Below are positions 10,290-23,399 of a stretch of DNA of 64,000 bases, one piece after another. Under the pieces are notes generated by a model. That model was not told the DNA's origin. It was given only the letters and a program-made list of their open reading frames with translations, and searched no databases. Origin of the DNA: Tretioscincus oriximinensis (Eukaryota; Chordata; Lepidosauria; Squamata; Gymnophthalmidae); contig JAJVDF010000220.1 in assembly GCA_022410635.1 (NCBI GenBank), forward strand, positions 378,593 to 442,592. Reading direction: 5' to 3'. Each line of letters starts with the position of its first letter. Positions within the stretch are counted from its first letter, which is position 1. The translations under genes were made by a program, and so were the position numbers.

Positions 10290-13200
10290 AATTAAGTTGC
10301 TGTGGTTGTTGTTGTTGTTAATATTATTAAAGATAGAAATTTAAAAATCAGGATGTACAGGATTTAGAAGAACAAATATATTTTTAAATACATGCTTACT
10401 CTTGAAGTCTCTCTTGCAAAGTCAGTCTACTCACCATTGAGGTGAATGGAACAGTCATAAATAAAAATTATCAGTTGTCCCTGATGCTGGAAAACATTGA
10501 AGGTAAAAAGAAAAGGGTATGGCTGAGGAGATGCATGTCATAAAAGCAACAATCATGAACTTGGCCAGACTTTGAGAATCAACTGAAGACAGAGGGATTA
10601 TTCATTGGAAGAACAAATACTGAAACTCAAATCATTTGGACACAAAATGAAAATTCAGGATTCATTGACACTGGAAAAATAGAAGGCAAAAGGAATGAGA
10701 TGAAATGAGTGTCATGCAAGCAACAAACATCAGCTTGGCTAATCTCTTGGTAAATCCCATAGAAATATTTGTACTAATATTTCCTTAAAATAGAGGGCAT
10801 CAGAATAACAATGGATAAACTTATAGGAAAGTACACATCATAAAAGAAGTCCTACTGGACACACACAGACACAGCCTCCATCCAGATAGTATGGTCCATC
10901 TGCACAGGGTGCAGCATGATCTAGGTAAGGGAGGCCTTGATCTGGATTACTGATAAATCTCACTATCTAGATTTACCATCAAATCCAGCCAGGGGATCAC
11001 ACAGACAAGCCTACTTCTTCAGATGTTAGGGAACAACAACCTTGGGACAGACTATATCTAATTTTTTCTGTTAGTTTAGTTAGTTATCTAAAATTTCCTG
11101 TAGCTAATTCTTTGATGTCTAGGTTTACCAGCATTATAGCAGGGCCTAATCCAGAACATGCAAATCTAGCAAGACAGCCTTCTTTGCAAGTATCAAGTAA
11201 GTAGAATGAGATTAAGTACTGATCTATGAAAGGTCACGCTGTCTATCTTTTTCTTGTTAGTCTCTAAGGTGCTATGAGATCCCTTTGAAATATTTTCTGA
11301 CTAACACGGCTATTTTGTTGAAACCATGCAGAGACATGCAGAAGGATCACACTTCCATACTATGGTTTTATCAACAGTGTGGCTAAGAGCATTTTGGCAC
11401 ATAGCTTTTTAGTACATCAGTAAAGTACTATTATTAGTGTTGATGCACCATAAACTGTTATGACTCCCTGTTAATTTTTTTATTCATTCATACAGTGAGA
11501 TTTTAAAGAACTGAACAGGTAACCATGACAACCACTGATATTAACTACAGTAAAATGGAGTTATTTATAATTCTGATAATCAGGTATTTATATATACATA
11601 TATTAGGAACAAAACTCTTTAAGATTAAAAATTTCAAGGACAATCATTTTCAGGCTATATTTTACAAAACATGGGAAAATTAATTTTTAAGGACTGTCTG
11701 TATCATTTCATAAGCATCTGAAGAAAATGTAATTCCCTATATTGTAGAAGGCCTACTTATATAGGTCAAGGTTGGTGAGCTCCATGCTCTGTGTATTATG
11801 AAGAATGGCCTAAATTCAAGGTTTTTCCCCCCTCCCCACCTTTTTTTAATCTACAGCAAGGGGAAAATATCTATAAACTCAGATTAACGCCTGGCTAATG
11901 CAATGAAGAAAGAAAAATGAAAACCTTCTTCCTACTATTAAAAACACACGCACAAGACACACACAAAATAGCGTTGCCTCTGTTTCTTTCCTGATAAGAG
12001 TCTTAAATACCAAACAGTTAAATGCATAATAACATTTACTGGCAGCAAGGCAGCCTGCTTAGCTGATACATAAAGCAGGTAAAAGGAGGAAAAGTTAATT
12101 TCTTGGGTGAATGATTCCATCGGTAGCTATAGGGCAAACTAGAAAGTCTTTTGGTAAAGTAGCAGTTGATTCTTCTATCAATCTGCCACATACATACTCT
12201 TCCAAGGAATGCATTAAATATGAAAATCATATCCTGTTATCATCTGTTCCCAGCTTTCAGCCCAGTAAGCTTTCCTTAATGAATGCTGTAGCCTAAGGGA
12301 CAAGCGTGCTGTTGGCTTTTCTGAATAATGGAGTGATGGTACCCATTTTAGCTTATTANAATATCGACTAGCTGAGGGGGTTTCACACATAGTCACAAGT
12401 GACTACTCTTGCCAGCATGCTCCAAGTTATTACAAGATGTTTTTAGACATTTCATCTAAAAGAGCTTTCCTGCTTTTAGGGAAGAAAAACAGCTCTGGTC
12501 TTGAACTGTATCATTTATATGGAGATAGAAGGAAGGATTAGAAAGCTGTATTACTGCAGATATATAGCAGAATATATTTGAGCATTTCTTGTCAGGTTTT
12601 GTATGCAGTTTTAAGATATGCAATTCTTCGTTTCGTGGGTCTTTTTTTTTGCGTGGAGAGAAAGGATCAAATTTAACAAAATTTACTCTTAGTTTGGGGC
12701 ACTGAAANTGAAAAAAATATAGAAAGATTAAAATACAATTAATGTCATTCCTTATAGGGGGTAATGTCTTCCTATCTCTTACAGCACAGTTTCCACCGAG
12801 TTGTGACCAAATTCTGGCTGATTACTTGGACACCTCTAGGCTGTTTTCTTGGAAAAGAAACAGAAGTGCTTTGCTGATGCCTGTCCTAGGGAGAGACTGG
12901 GGACCAAACTGACTACTCCTGTTTTTCAGGCAGTCTGCTTTGTCATCGATCTAATACCACATAAATATTACCCTATTCTAAAAAAAAGGAATGCCTTGTA
13001 AGAAAGGGAGAATCCTACGAAGAAATGGCTAAAGCTTCACTTTAGGAGTAGAAATCTCCCTCTGCCAGATCTTCAGTGGAAGGTACCAAGTTAGACAGCT
13101 CTTGTAATATTTTGTGGCAGNACTCCCGATATCAGGATTTTCACTTTAAGTCCTGAGACATTTGGGTATGAGACAGGATAGAATTATAAATAATTTTTAA

Positions 13201-14090
13201 AAAGAGTGACAAAACACTGCTCATGAAATAAATGCTATAGGGTGTGATTTAGGCAGAAATAAACCATTTTTTATTTTTAATGTCATTTTTTTAAGTTTTG
13301 CTGTTATTGTTTAATTTATTCTGGATATCAAAATACCTTCAAAATCACATACTATTATTAAAATTGTATATTTAAAAAATAATAATAGAAGGAACAGAAG
13401 GGCAACCATTGTCTTTAAGTATAAATCACTCTGAAAGGGTGTTTCTCCACGAATCACCAAGAGGCTTATTCTGTATTTGGATAGAATTCAAAGAAGCAGC
13501 TTTCTTAAACTGAATTCAGAATATTGACTAAAGGCTTCTTAGAGCACCTTAGAGGCTAACAAGGTGGGGCTGGGGGGAGAAGGTGGACAGCATGAACTTT
13601 TATTCACACATCTACTCTTCAAAGGCTATAGAGTCATGATGTTTGTGAAGGCTTCATGGGGAAAGAAAGTATAAAGTAAACAGGAATGTTATACTGTCCC
13701 TCCCTCATCAAAATAATTATAAGAGAAGAATAAAGGGAAGAATATTCCAAGGGAGCTCTCAAGAGGCTGTGGTGTCAAAAATTTGTCTATGGAAGCTCAT
13801 GTTGCCTATCTTTTTATTGTTAGTCTCTAAGGTGCCACAAGATCCCCTTATTAGATATTGTGTAACTTGAGAGTAACATGGTGAAAAAACTGTCACTTAT
13901 TTCTATGCAGCTGTAGCTACTTACACAGGAGGAGCTCACTACATAACCTTAGCATTCAGACAGCTCTATATTTGCCACTCCAGCAGCACAGTGACTTTCA
14001 GTACAGTTAATTTAAAAAGACATTCTGTACCCCCAACCAACAGCATTTATCTGAAATTTTACTTTTGCACACTATCCTAGGCGTAGATTT
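10290..14090. other. KIZ intron with diverged MITE remnants
   Basis: Between KIZ exons at 10265 and 14594. 10990-11330 and 13530-13870 contain pieces of the foldback family best seen at 29911-30190 (CTACTTCTTCAGATG, TTAGTCTCTAAGGTGC, CTAACACGGCTATTT). No gene is seen in the rest. Confidence 0.6.
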
Positions 14091-14097
14091 TCATTTT

Positions 14098-14330
14098 TAC
14101 ATAAGAGCAGCTTTGCTGGATCTACAGTCCATCTAGTCTACTAATTGCTTTGGGGCATTTCAAAAAGAAGGGAAAACATTCACCTGCTCTAAACTCTCTG
14201 AAAATGGCATTTAAGGCATTCTGCCGGTCGCTCAAACCTAGAGGCAGTATCTAGATATCCGAGTATTCCCCGATACACTTAGCCTCCATGAATTTGTCCA
14301 ATTCTTTCCTCTTCCTCTTTTCAAGGGCAA
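14098..14330 (-). mobile_element. CR1 3' fragment
   Basis: Reverse-complement resembles the 3' terminal region of the same CR1 family as 8765-9480, beginning with the degenerate CCATATTCTTATG-like end near 14098. It lies in a KIZ intron. Confidence 0.65.
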
Positions 14331-14593
14331 ACCTACATCCAGAAGTCTCTTTGGAAAATCCCATGTGTCCATTTTAACCAAAATAACTGTTTTAATTGAT
14401 TTAGAAAGGAAAGAGAAAAAACAAGTGAAAATCATCAGCTATCCAGAGGTCACTATCTCTGGCCCAACTTTTAGCTCTGCGTTATTTTCATGGAAAATTC
14501 TTAAACTGCTTGTCAATGTTCTCAGCAAAATCACTGAAACTATTTAATTCTTGATATGCTTTTTTTTAAAATCAAGCTTTAAAAACTACTTAC

Positions 14594-14680
14594 TTTATTC
14601 TTAACATCTCCTCCTTCATTTTCTAATACAGGGTTCCCCTCCAGATCTAGTCTGGTCTTAATTTTCTTTTCATATTCTTC
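14594..14680 (-). CDS. KIZ: KIZ (kizuna) internal coding exon
   Basis: This 87-bp exon (29 codons, phase 0 to 0) lies between a tttatattag acceptor and a consensus GTAAGT donor. It encodes EEYEKKIKTRLDLEGNP... and ends VKNK. It aligns in position and pattern with the human stretch that begins LEYETQIKKML, directly after KLQKLK. The glutamate/lysine-rich helix continues the coiled coil of the preceding exon. Its length is a multiple of three, so skipping it would keep the frame. Confidence rests on the matching phases on both sides and the shared EYE-IKK pattern. Confidence 0.87.
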
Positions 14681-15323
14681 CTAATATAAAAGGAAAGTAA
14701 AAACAGTGTGAATCAATGTATATATATATATACACATACATATGTGAAAGGATACAATGCAAGTAAACCAGATATTTGCCTCATGTTTCAGTTAAGAGCT
14801 TTCAGTTACCTTATTAGATTCATTGTAATTATACAGTAACAATTCTACAGCATATTAGAAACAGAGAATATAATGCCTATAAGACTACAATCTTCCTAGC
14901 CACTGAGGCCCATACCAACATGATGCTTAACTCCAACCGAAAACTGTTGTCATTCGCGTTAGACTAACATTCGTTTTGTCACTCTGGAGGACTTTCTGAG
15001 GACTTTGCAGTGCTAAGTTAACTAAGAGCAGACTGAAGTATATTTGCATACCCTGTTTCTTATTTATTTATTTAACTTACCTACATCAGGTTGAATTACA
15101 TTTTAATGTATGAATGTTTGTACAATATAGGTGCCTGATGCACTTCAGAGAGGAGAGAATTCCACAGAGAAGGCCCTCCTACATGTCCNCACCCCTTTGC
15201 CAAGTGAAGGAGGTGAGATAGGTATGTATTTTTCAATATGGAGCAAAGGTTCTGGATTTTCAGGGGGTGGAAACCAAGCTGCTTTTAGTGGGGAAAGCAA
15301 TGGTTCAAACCTTCGTTCTGCTG

Positions 15324-15503
15324 GGCTGACCAGATGATCCCTTTTGGGGGTGGGGGTGAAAACCCAGTTTTGCAGTGCCTCCCGGGTTTTCCTGAGGNAA
15401 AAAAAACTTTTTTTGAAAAAACATTTCCTCAGCAAAAATCGTGAGGCACTCCAAAACCAGGTTTCTAACCGCCCCCCCCCCCCAAAGGGTCATCTGGTCA
15501 GCC
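15324..15503. mobile_element. Foldback/MITE-like palindrome
   Basis: Left end GGCTGACCAGATGATCCC and right end GGGTCATCTGGTCAGCC are inverted repeats. Inside, TTTTGCAGTGCCTCCCGGGT pairs imperfectly with the ACTCCAAAACCAGG / GTGAGGCACTCC side, and the centre is A/T-rich with a poly-C run. The roughly 180-bp size and symmetry suggest a non-autonomous DNA element in the KIZ intron. Confidence 0.75.
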
Positions 15504-16448
15504 TACTTCCTGTCCAACCTGGCTGAGGCTAGGTTGGGAAGGCTGTGGTAGAACAGGATGATGACTAGGCTTACACCTACTTTGTTCCATTTTTCTTAAA
15601 AGAGATACTTGTGAAAAACCAGCACACTCAAATGAAAGCTGCCCTGTACTTTTAATCTTCTGACACACAGAGCTTGAAGAAGTCATTCCTGTGAAGTTAC
15701 ACAGTTGCGTAAATATCAGGCATTAAAAGGAAAAGACAAGTCATCAGAAATTGGAGGTGGAGTAATGCAGCTTCACTCCTGATAAATCATATCCTGCATT
15801 TCCCTCAAATGTGCACAACAACATAATCTCATAGGAGAAAATGGAGCGATTTGGGATAAAATAATTTTGCTGCTATACTGTGATAACCATGGCAGCAGAT
15901 GTGGGTGGGAACTTTGCAGAGGGGCTGGATGAAGGAGGTATCAGAATTGCCAGACTAAGGATGGAAGACGGAACTGTGAGGACAGGAAATTCAAACAGAG
16001 ACTGTTTATATTGGGGCAAAAAGAAAGTGGACTCAATCCAAACTTCTTCATCTTTCTCTCAAATTGTTTTAAACCTGCTGTTGGAGTGGAGCCTGATTGT
16101 AGTTTTAGGTCAGATGGGAATTGTAGTTCGAAAAATAATAAGGGCATCCCAATGATTGAACTTGTAACAGAATGCTCAATGAACTTAAATTTTAAAAACC
16201 AATTGCCCAAGCATTCTCAGTATAGACTGAAGATTTAATATACATATTTGAGTGGAAACCCACAATGTGGGCTTGGATTTTACCACACCAGCAGAGGGAT
16301 TTGGGTTGCCTTGGCCTGATCCATTGCCGGGGAAGGCACCTACTTTCCCCTAGTGGCGGCTGTCATGATGTCACTCCATGCATGTGTGGGAGGTTCTGCT
16401 TCCATGCCTCTTAACTCAGGTTTTTCTGCCAGTGGCATATGGACACAT

Positions 16449-16627
16449 ACAGGTGAAACCCCATTATAAAGGACCCCGATATAAAAAAAAATATTGGTGT
16501 AACAAACAAATTGGAATTCCCATAAGAGTAATACTGGTCTCAATGGGTTTTGTTATAACAAAATTTCATTATAACAAACACATCCATCCAACCCCCTGGT
16601 GTTCATTATAACGGAGTTTCACCCATA
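16449..16627. mobile_element. Short DNA transposon (pogo/Tigger-like MITE)
   Basis: Ends ACAGGTGAAACCCCATTATAA and TTATAACGGAGTTTCACCC are terminal inverted repeats about 20 bp long. Inner GTTATAACAAAATTTCATTA repeats the same motif. At about 180 bp it is too small for a transposase. The superfamily assignment comes from the GTGAAACYCCRTTATAA-type termini and is tentative. Confidence 0.65.
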
Positions 16628-16886
16628 CTAAAATGTAGAGTATTGTGGTCACTTTTATCATGAAATCTCACACTTGTACAAAAATAAAAAATCAAATTAA
16701 ATCAGAACATTCACAATTTTGTCCAAAACAGAGTGTAAAAGGTAAATTAAAAATTAAAAATCCCAAGAAGAATATATTTACTTATTTGTTTATAACATTT
16801 GTATCCTGCCCTTCACTTTAAGGTTCCAGGGTGGGTCATAAAATGCTTCCATTGCAATTATTACATTAACATAAACAAGCTAATAC

Positions 16887-17049
16887 CTTTAGCTTTTGAA
16901 GAGACTTTGAACTGGAAGCAAACTTCCTAATACATGCTTCAACTGAGTCAAATTCCTCTAACAAATCTTGATTTCGGAGCAGGGATCTCTTCTGACGCTC
17001 ACAAATTTCTTCTAAGTATTGTTTTAATTCCTTGTAATTCAATTTAGTT
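16887..17049 (-). CDS. KIZ: KIZ (kizuna) internal coding exon, N-terminal coiled coil
   Basis: Kizuna is a centrosomal/basal-body protein that stabilises spindle poles and is a PLK1 substrate (established for human KIZ). The 163-bp exon follows a tctgtgtgtag acceptor and ends at an AAG|gtatta donor. It encodes a charged helix containing KELKQYLEEICERQKRSLLR and ending in SLQKLK. This parallels the human segment KLKKYLKEICE...KLQKLK, which follows the first exon. The exon begins with one base of a split codon (..|A) and ends in phase 0, which fits the next exon at 14680. Protein recognition is from memory of the human family, not from a search. The first coding exon, expected at higher coordinates, was not found. 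Confidence 0.88.
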
Positions 17050-17069
17050 CTACACACAGAAGGAAAAGA

Positions 17070-18470
17070 ATGTAGTTATCATTGCAAATTTTGTGAACAA
17101 CAGTTTTTGCAAGTTTCATTTTACTTATTTTTTACTTTAAATCTGTAAGTGTATAGTATAACCAATTATTTAAAAGTATAATAAAAGTTTCACTCATACA
17201 TAAGGAATTTTGTGAGCCATTTTATGTGCTTGCTGCATTCCCGCTGACACAAAATAATCTGGTTTGGAAGAAAGGAGATTGAATTCAGATTCACTTCTGG
17301 TTTTTTTCTTCTCTCCAAACCTGGTTTTCCNGCCCCAATTTAGCGGATCAAATCTGTTTCATTTTAACAGCAGTGGAGCCAGTTCAGGGCTAGATATCCC
17401 CTGCTCAATAGGCAGTGAAAGGGATAGGCAAGTTGAGCTGGCTAAAGTTTTAATTCTTTCACTTGTCTTCTATTATTGTCTGTTTTAAAATCTCCTTTCT
17501 ACTCATTGCAGCCAGCAAGACTGATCAGAATGGGGTTGAATAGAGGGGGGATCCCTCTCCCCAGCCTAGGGGTTCCATGTTGGTTCCTCAAGCGGACTTT
17601 CACACTCAGACAGATAAGCTTTTCCTTCCCTTGTGTCTCATCCAGAAGGATTGGGGGAGAATAGAGGGTTTCAAAAGCAGTTGGAATGGAGCTCACCAAC
17701 TCTGAAGCTCCTTCGCTCCCAGGGTAAAAGATTGGGGGAGAGAATACACTTAATCCACCCTAGGGGCTTGGGTTCCAAATCTAAGATCACGATGGAGAGG
17801 AACCCACTCAATGATAGTAATTCCCCAAGAGATACTCCCAATTTGCAGAAGACATGGATTCTGCCCTGAAGAAATGCTAGGTGGAAAGAAGGCTTCTTCA
17901 GAGGGTGTCCAAATTTCCCAACTGGGAAGGAGAAAGGAGGACAGGNACTAGCTAGGAAGGCATAGAGGGAAGCCTTAGGAGGATATGCCCCTGAGAGAGG
18001 AGGAGAGTATATGAGAGAGGAAACCTCCCTCCTTCCTCCAGGATCCTGAAGCTGGCCTGACAAGTGCTTCAACAGCTGCTTGATTGCTGATGATGATGAT
18101 CCAGCTCCAGGATCCCTGCCACACCCTTGTTAATCCATAGCAGCAGTGGTGATAGCACCCATTCCTCACTTGAACCAAACACCCCTGTGAGGTGATGGTA
18201 GAAGAGGCAGGAGGGGTGGAGGGTACTTGGCAAGGCAGCAAAGGGGTGAAGATTGTGAAGGTACACACCCTCAAGCTGGCACTTGGCTGGTAGCTTTGTG
18301 CTCTTTCTCCCTTTCCAAATGCCCCACCTGCTGCCTCTTTCTTCCTGGCAGTACAGTATGGCTGGCAGTGCTCCTCCTTCTTTCATTTGAATGGAAAAAG
18401 CCCATTCTTCTTCACCTCCTCCTTACCTCCTTGCCTCTTCAGCCTTCTTCTTCACCTCCTCCTCGTTGAA
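17070..18470. other. No gene recognised; upstream KIZ intron
   Basis: The first coding exon of KIZ should lie somewhere above 17049 but is not visible here. Long open frames around 17470-18470 have no family resemblance; the sequence is moderately GC-rich and looks like degraded repeat. Confidence 0.4.
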
Positions 18471-18474
18471 AAGC

Positions 18475-18908
18475 AACGTTTGAGAGGTGATCTGATTGAA
18501 GTGTACAAAATCATTCATGGGATCGACAGGGTGAATAGAGAAAAAAAAATTCTATCACACAGCACTAGGACTAGGGGGCACTCCTTAAAACTGATGGGCA
18601 GAAAAGTGAGAACAAAGGAAAATATTTTTTCACCTAAAGGGTCATTGGCCTGTGGAATTTACTTCCTGAAAGGTGGTGGAAGCTAACTGCTTGGATAGCT
18701 TCAAGACAGGACTAGACAGTTTTATGAATACCAAGGGTATAAATGGGTACTAGGATGGATGTCTGGATGCTGCCTCAGAGATGCAGCAACAGGTAGTGTT
18801 CGGACTGCCCAAGTNCATCTGTTGGGCCTCTGTGCGACACAGAATGCTGGACCTGATGGGTTCTGGCCCGATCCAGTATGGTTCTTCATATGTTCTTATG
18901 TTCTTCTC
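18475..18908 (+). mobile_element. CR1 LINE 3' end (TTATGTTC-tailed subfamily)
   Basis: Starts at GAGAGGTGATCTGATTGAAG and runs through TTCAAGACAGGACTAGACAG and GACACAGAATGCTGGACCTG to the terminal ATGTTCTTATGTTCTT repeats. This is the most complete copy of this CR1 subfamily's 3' end here and a useful reference for the scraps elsewhere. Confidence 0.88.
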
Positions 18909-19699
18909 CACTTTCATCCAAAAGGCACAAGGGANACAGAAAGGGCACCAAGGACAAGAGCATATTTGTTCCCCATGTGACCACCACTTGATCCCTAGCA
19001 CCTCATCACTCGTTTCCAAGCAGCCCAGGAAGGAGGAATTGGGGCTTGCTGGATCCTCTACCTCTTCCTCCATCAAGGGGAGCACCTGGCAAGCCCCAGC
19101 AGCCCAGTGCACCAAGCTGCCTGGGGTTGAAGAGGAGGAGCAAGACACAAGTATGGGTTGCAGGACATGGATCCGGAGTCTCCCAGGGCATGTGGAAGGG
19201 GGCGGATGAGGCAGTGAAGCCAAACCAGGAATATTCCCTCCCTACCCCTCCAGTTTGGAGGTGCAAAGGAAGACAAAGCTGATTGGCTGCCAAATGCGTA
19301 AAGGAAGAGAGGAAGAGGGGAGAGCATGTGAAGGAGGAGGAGGGAAAAGGCTGAATGTACGGTCATCGGGAGNTTCTAGGATTCTACTCCTTCCCTCTTC
19401 CCTCCTCCGACAAACCACACTCAGAAAAATTCCAGAACTAATTCAGGATGAGAACTGGAATAAACTGAATACATTTATTCTTTTACTCCCATTCTTTAGG
19501 AAAATTCTTAGAAAGTCTATGTTGTGGTGAATCCAGAGCAAGGCACATTGGTTTAGATTGAGGACAGCCCAGGATTACTCCATTTTAACTCCAGGTTTTT
19601 TCTCTGGTGGGGACAGGGCCTAATAAGCTTGATCACTGGCTAAACATCCTCTATACTGATTATGGTCTCTATTATTGGACAGGCCCTTAACAGATCAGA

Positions 19700-19860
19700 A
19701 CAAAAGTGATCCATGGGAGAAGAAAAGGCAAACCATTCCAGTATCCTTGCCCCCAACACTTCAAGGGCTATAAGATCCAACAGGAAGAAAAGCCATTCAG
19801 GAACAGCAGACACAGTGACATAGTCTGCATTGCCAGCAAAAGAGGTAAGAGAAGACGGTT
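19700..19860 (+). mobile_element. Possible BovB-type retrotransposon fragment
   Basis: GGCAAACCATTCCAGTATCC followed by TTGCCCCCAACACTTCAAGG is the pattern seen near the 3' region of BovB/RTE-derived repeats. Short and degraded; assignment from memory only. Confidence 0.35.
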
Positions 19861-19973
19861 CTGGTGTCTCCAGCTTTCCCAACTACCGTCAATGCTTACC
19901 GCCTTGCTGGCTTCCATGACTGATGGCATAGAGGGTGGCTGGCGAGCCAAAGGGCCTCTACTTGGGCAACTGC

Positions 19974-20074
19974 TGCCTCTTTCCCTCCTGGTGCTGCCCT
20001 CTTTCCCTCCTGGTGCTGCCCTCTTTCCCTCCTGGTGCTGCCCTCTTTCCCTCCTGGTGCTGCCCTCTTTCCCT
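19974..20074. repeat. 22-bp minisatellite, about 4.5 copies
   Basis: Tandem, nearly identical units of CCCTCCTGGTGCTGCCCTCT+TT. 22 is not a multiple of three, so the array would shift any frame. The open frames across it, on both strands, are artefacts of the repeat. Confidence 0.92.
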
Positions 20075-20779
20075 GAGTTACTCTGTGTTGCTACAACTGG
20101 CACACTGTGTGCAGGATGTTCAAACATTTGAAGATTTTTTTTGCGTAAAGTGGAGGCTGAACTACTATTATTATTAATTATAATAATAATAATTATTGAA
20201 ACTTTATGTTCCTTAGAATTTTGTGATCAGGGCAACTGACCCAATTATCTTCATGCTATGTCACTGCCTTTTCCCTAAGATTTCTAGATAAGTGCTTGTC
20301 CTTTCTGTTCCTTTTCTGATTTTCTTTGAAAAAGATGTATGTCTTTGTCATTTTTGCCCCCCAAATTAACTATTTAATAAAAGTTTTATTACTAATGAAC
20401 AGAGGAAATAATTTAAATAATTATTTTTTTTAAAAAAATCCCAATTTCATCAGCCTACAGAATGCATAATTGGCTATTAATAACAATAAGAACATGCAAA
20501 TTAAATATAGTATGCCTACTTGCAGGTATCAATTTTGCCGCATTCATACATTTTTCTTTCCAACTCTATCCTCCTTGTTTCACTACAATAAATACAAAAG
20601 AACAATGTTGTTGTTAAATGCAACATTTAGATACTCGTAATGGGTTAGATCGAGAAGCGTTATTTTTTCACCGTATATTTTATATCATCAAACAGTACTA
20701 ACACTGAAAATACTTTATAATCCCAAACTAAAACTGCATCCAAACACTTAGTTATTTTGTTATGATTAAATATTCCAGT

Positions 20780-21180
20780 CTAGAACCCTGTCTGGACTGC
20801 TGTATTCAGGAATGTCCAAATATAGTGGAGTAAGTAATCCATGTCTGGGGCAGCCCAAGCAAAAATAGCAAAACCATCCAACAGGGATAACGAGAACTAT
20901 AGACTGGGTACCAATTATCAACAATAAAACAACCAGCTTCCAGTTCCTTTACTTCCGGTAGAATTTTTGTTTCCAGTTCCATGGTTCTTTCTGCCTGTTT
21001 TTCTATACTGTTTTTCAGGATGACAAGTGCTGTTGCCACCTGTTGCTGGTGGCAGGGCCTGCTGGGAAGTGTAATCTACCCTGCCTGCACAGGCTCTGTC
21101 TGCAGACTACTGCTCCCAGANTGCACTGCAGCTAACACTGCCTGAACAGCAGAGAGGGACCCATCTATACCAGCTAGGCA
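20780..21180. repeat. Unclassified interspersed repeat, copy 1
   Basis: Shares the ordered blocks TTTCTGCCTGTTTTTCTA, GACAAGTGCT, CTGGCAGGGCCTGCTGGGAA and CTCCCAGANTGCACTGCAGC with 28430-28636 plus 29613-29790. The minus strand has a 77-codon open frame with a Lys/Glu-rich segment (EKQAERTMELETKILPE) that may be remnant coding sequence of the element. Family unknown to me. Confidence 0.7.
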
Positions 21181-21199
21181 GTATCTTACAATATCCAAA

Positions 21200-23390
21200 C
21201 AACCATTTGCATAAATGTTTAAAGATCTAGATTAATAAGTGACTGGAAGAAATAATTTGATAATTAATCTTCAAATTTCGGCTAAATATTATTTTAGAGT
21301 AGGGTTGTCCTATGCCATGAATTTTAGAGAGTCTTGTGATTTTACAGTGTTGTTAGGGCCAAAAAGATTAAAGTTTGCGATTTTGGAACTGCTGGGGAGA
21401 GAGGTTGACCTTAGTCAAGGGACGGGTGTGTGACTTGTAAATTATGTTCTGGTCTGGGATTCTTGGATTAGAGAAACCATGCTTTAGAGACTTTCTGAAT
21501 CTACCAATAACACATGAATCTTCTTTACTACCACAACTAAAGCCATCATCACAAATTCTAGAAATGTTATCCAGAGATTAGAATTGCCTTTTCTGTTGAA
21601 GTTTGTTGCTAGATTTGTCATATTAAAATAAGTGTCCGTGGTCTTGCACTTAATAATATGTACTTGTAATTTGAGTTATGATGTTGCATTGTTGTGTTGT
21701 GTAATGTTTATAATAAGTATCAAGTCTCTCTCCTTATTCAGCCAAGACTCTGAAAAGGACGACTCTGCTGGGCTTGAAACACTGACCACAGGCAACATGT
21801 CAGAGGACTATGCACTGTGGTCAGGGNCTTCTTCTGGGACTATACATGAGGGGGATGGGCACTTAGATATCTTATTATGCTGTACACAGAAAGGAAAAAC
21901 AAACTCAGCAGTGTCTACTTAGGGCAGCTGAGAAACACTGATTAATGAGGTAACGTCCAGGATTCACTTGCTCTGAGGGAGAGGGCTTGCTGAAAACTGA
22001 CTTCCTTTGCCTTGTGTGCTCTGGCATTATTATCCAAGTGGACTTTTCTTCTGTTCCAGCTATCCCAGTTGGAGCACCTGTCTGATCCAGATACTACCAA
22101 TTGGTGTATCCTGTGTACCTATTATGAATGAACTGCTATTTACAAGACGTGTATTTAGAGACAGCATTCTTAGACTAAAATCTTTCTCATTTCTATTGGG
22201 CTTTTATGCCATTATTCTAAGGATTGTTCATTAGTGTTTTACGTCTGCATTAAAAACATTTTTCAATTNATTTCAGAGATCTCCGTTAGCCTTGTGTTTG
22301 ACACAGAATACAAAGTTATTAAATAAAATTCAAAATAAAAAGAACTAATTTCTCCATGGTATAGTGCTTGTCTAACTCAAAGTCCCTACATTAGCTATTA
22401 ATTTTTTTTAAAAAAAAATCAATGAGATTGAGAGAAGCATAGCTAGCCTGGTTTCAAGGTATCATCAAAAAATATGACAAAACATTCAGCAACTCCTTCT
22501 AAATACACTGTAGAAAAGCTATTTATACCAGTAAACTGAACAAGTATGAATCCTTTAAAACCAGATCCATTAGCAACAAGTTGCACCAAAAATAAAGTTT
22601 GTGGTCATGACCAGCCCTGCACTGCAGAGCTGTGAACTCTCCGATGAAGAATCTGNTACTGACATAAATTCTCAAGATCAATCCTTATCGCCACTCCCAG
22701 AAGAGCTGGCTAGTTCAGATCAGCAGCTGAGCAGACTTACCCAGATAACTGAAGACTGAAAGAAGGGGGCTGATCTGCGCAGGTCTAGGAGGTTAAAGCA
22801 GAAGATCTCTGACCTTACATCACATGCTGACAGGGAGGAAATATAAATCAGCTGCTCAGGGCATTCTTCACCGGAAGCAATTTGCTGCATATTTGTTGAG
22901 AAAGCGTTCATTTGTGTTTGACCCTGGACTGGAATTTGACCTGATATATATCTTATTCCTGACGGTTTTGTTTGGTGTCTCCTCGGACTGACTCTGGCTT
23001 CACTTCTGACCATTCTCGTTATATTCCTTTGGACTATTTGAAATTACTGTGCCTGACCCTGGACCCTTGGACTTGGTAACTATTGTGGGACTGAGTATGC
23101 CACAGGAGTTTTAGAATGTGTCTGTGGACTACAGTCCCAGTACGTTCAAACTATCCAGTCCATATTGTATCTGTCTCTCTCCCCTGTGACTTCAGAGCTG
23201 CTGTCTGGGGAAAACAGACTATCTGCCCTGGGACATGACACCTTAGAAATTCCCATATTTATTGCTAAATAAGGCTTCCATAAATAGGGTGGGGACAACA
23301 TCCTAGTCATTGCCTCTAGGGAAGAGCTAAGGAGTGTGCATTTTTTGAGTCACTGTGGAAGGGGGAAGGGAGAGCCAGAAGAGGAGAAAG
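21200..23390. other. Degraded repeat-like sequence, no gene recognised
   Basis: 22880-23250 is rich in GACCCTGGACT / TTGGACTTGG phrases of the type seen in degraded LTR-retrotransposon ends. 22620-22770 on the plus strand has a short acidic open frame. Neither is firm enough to name. Confidence 0.35.
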
Positions 23391-23399
23391 AAAAAGGTA

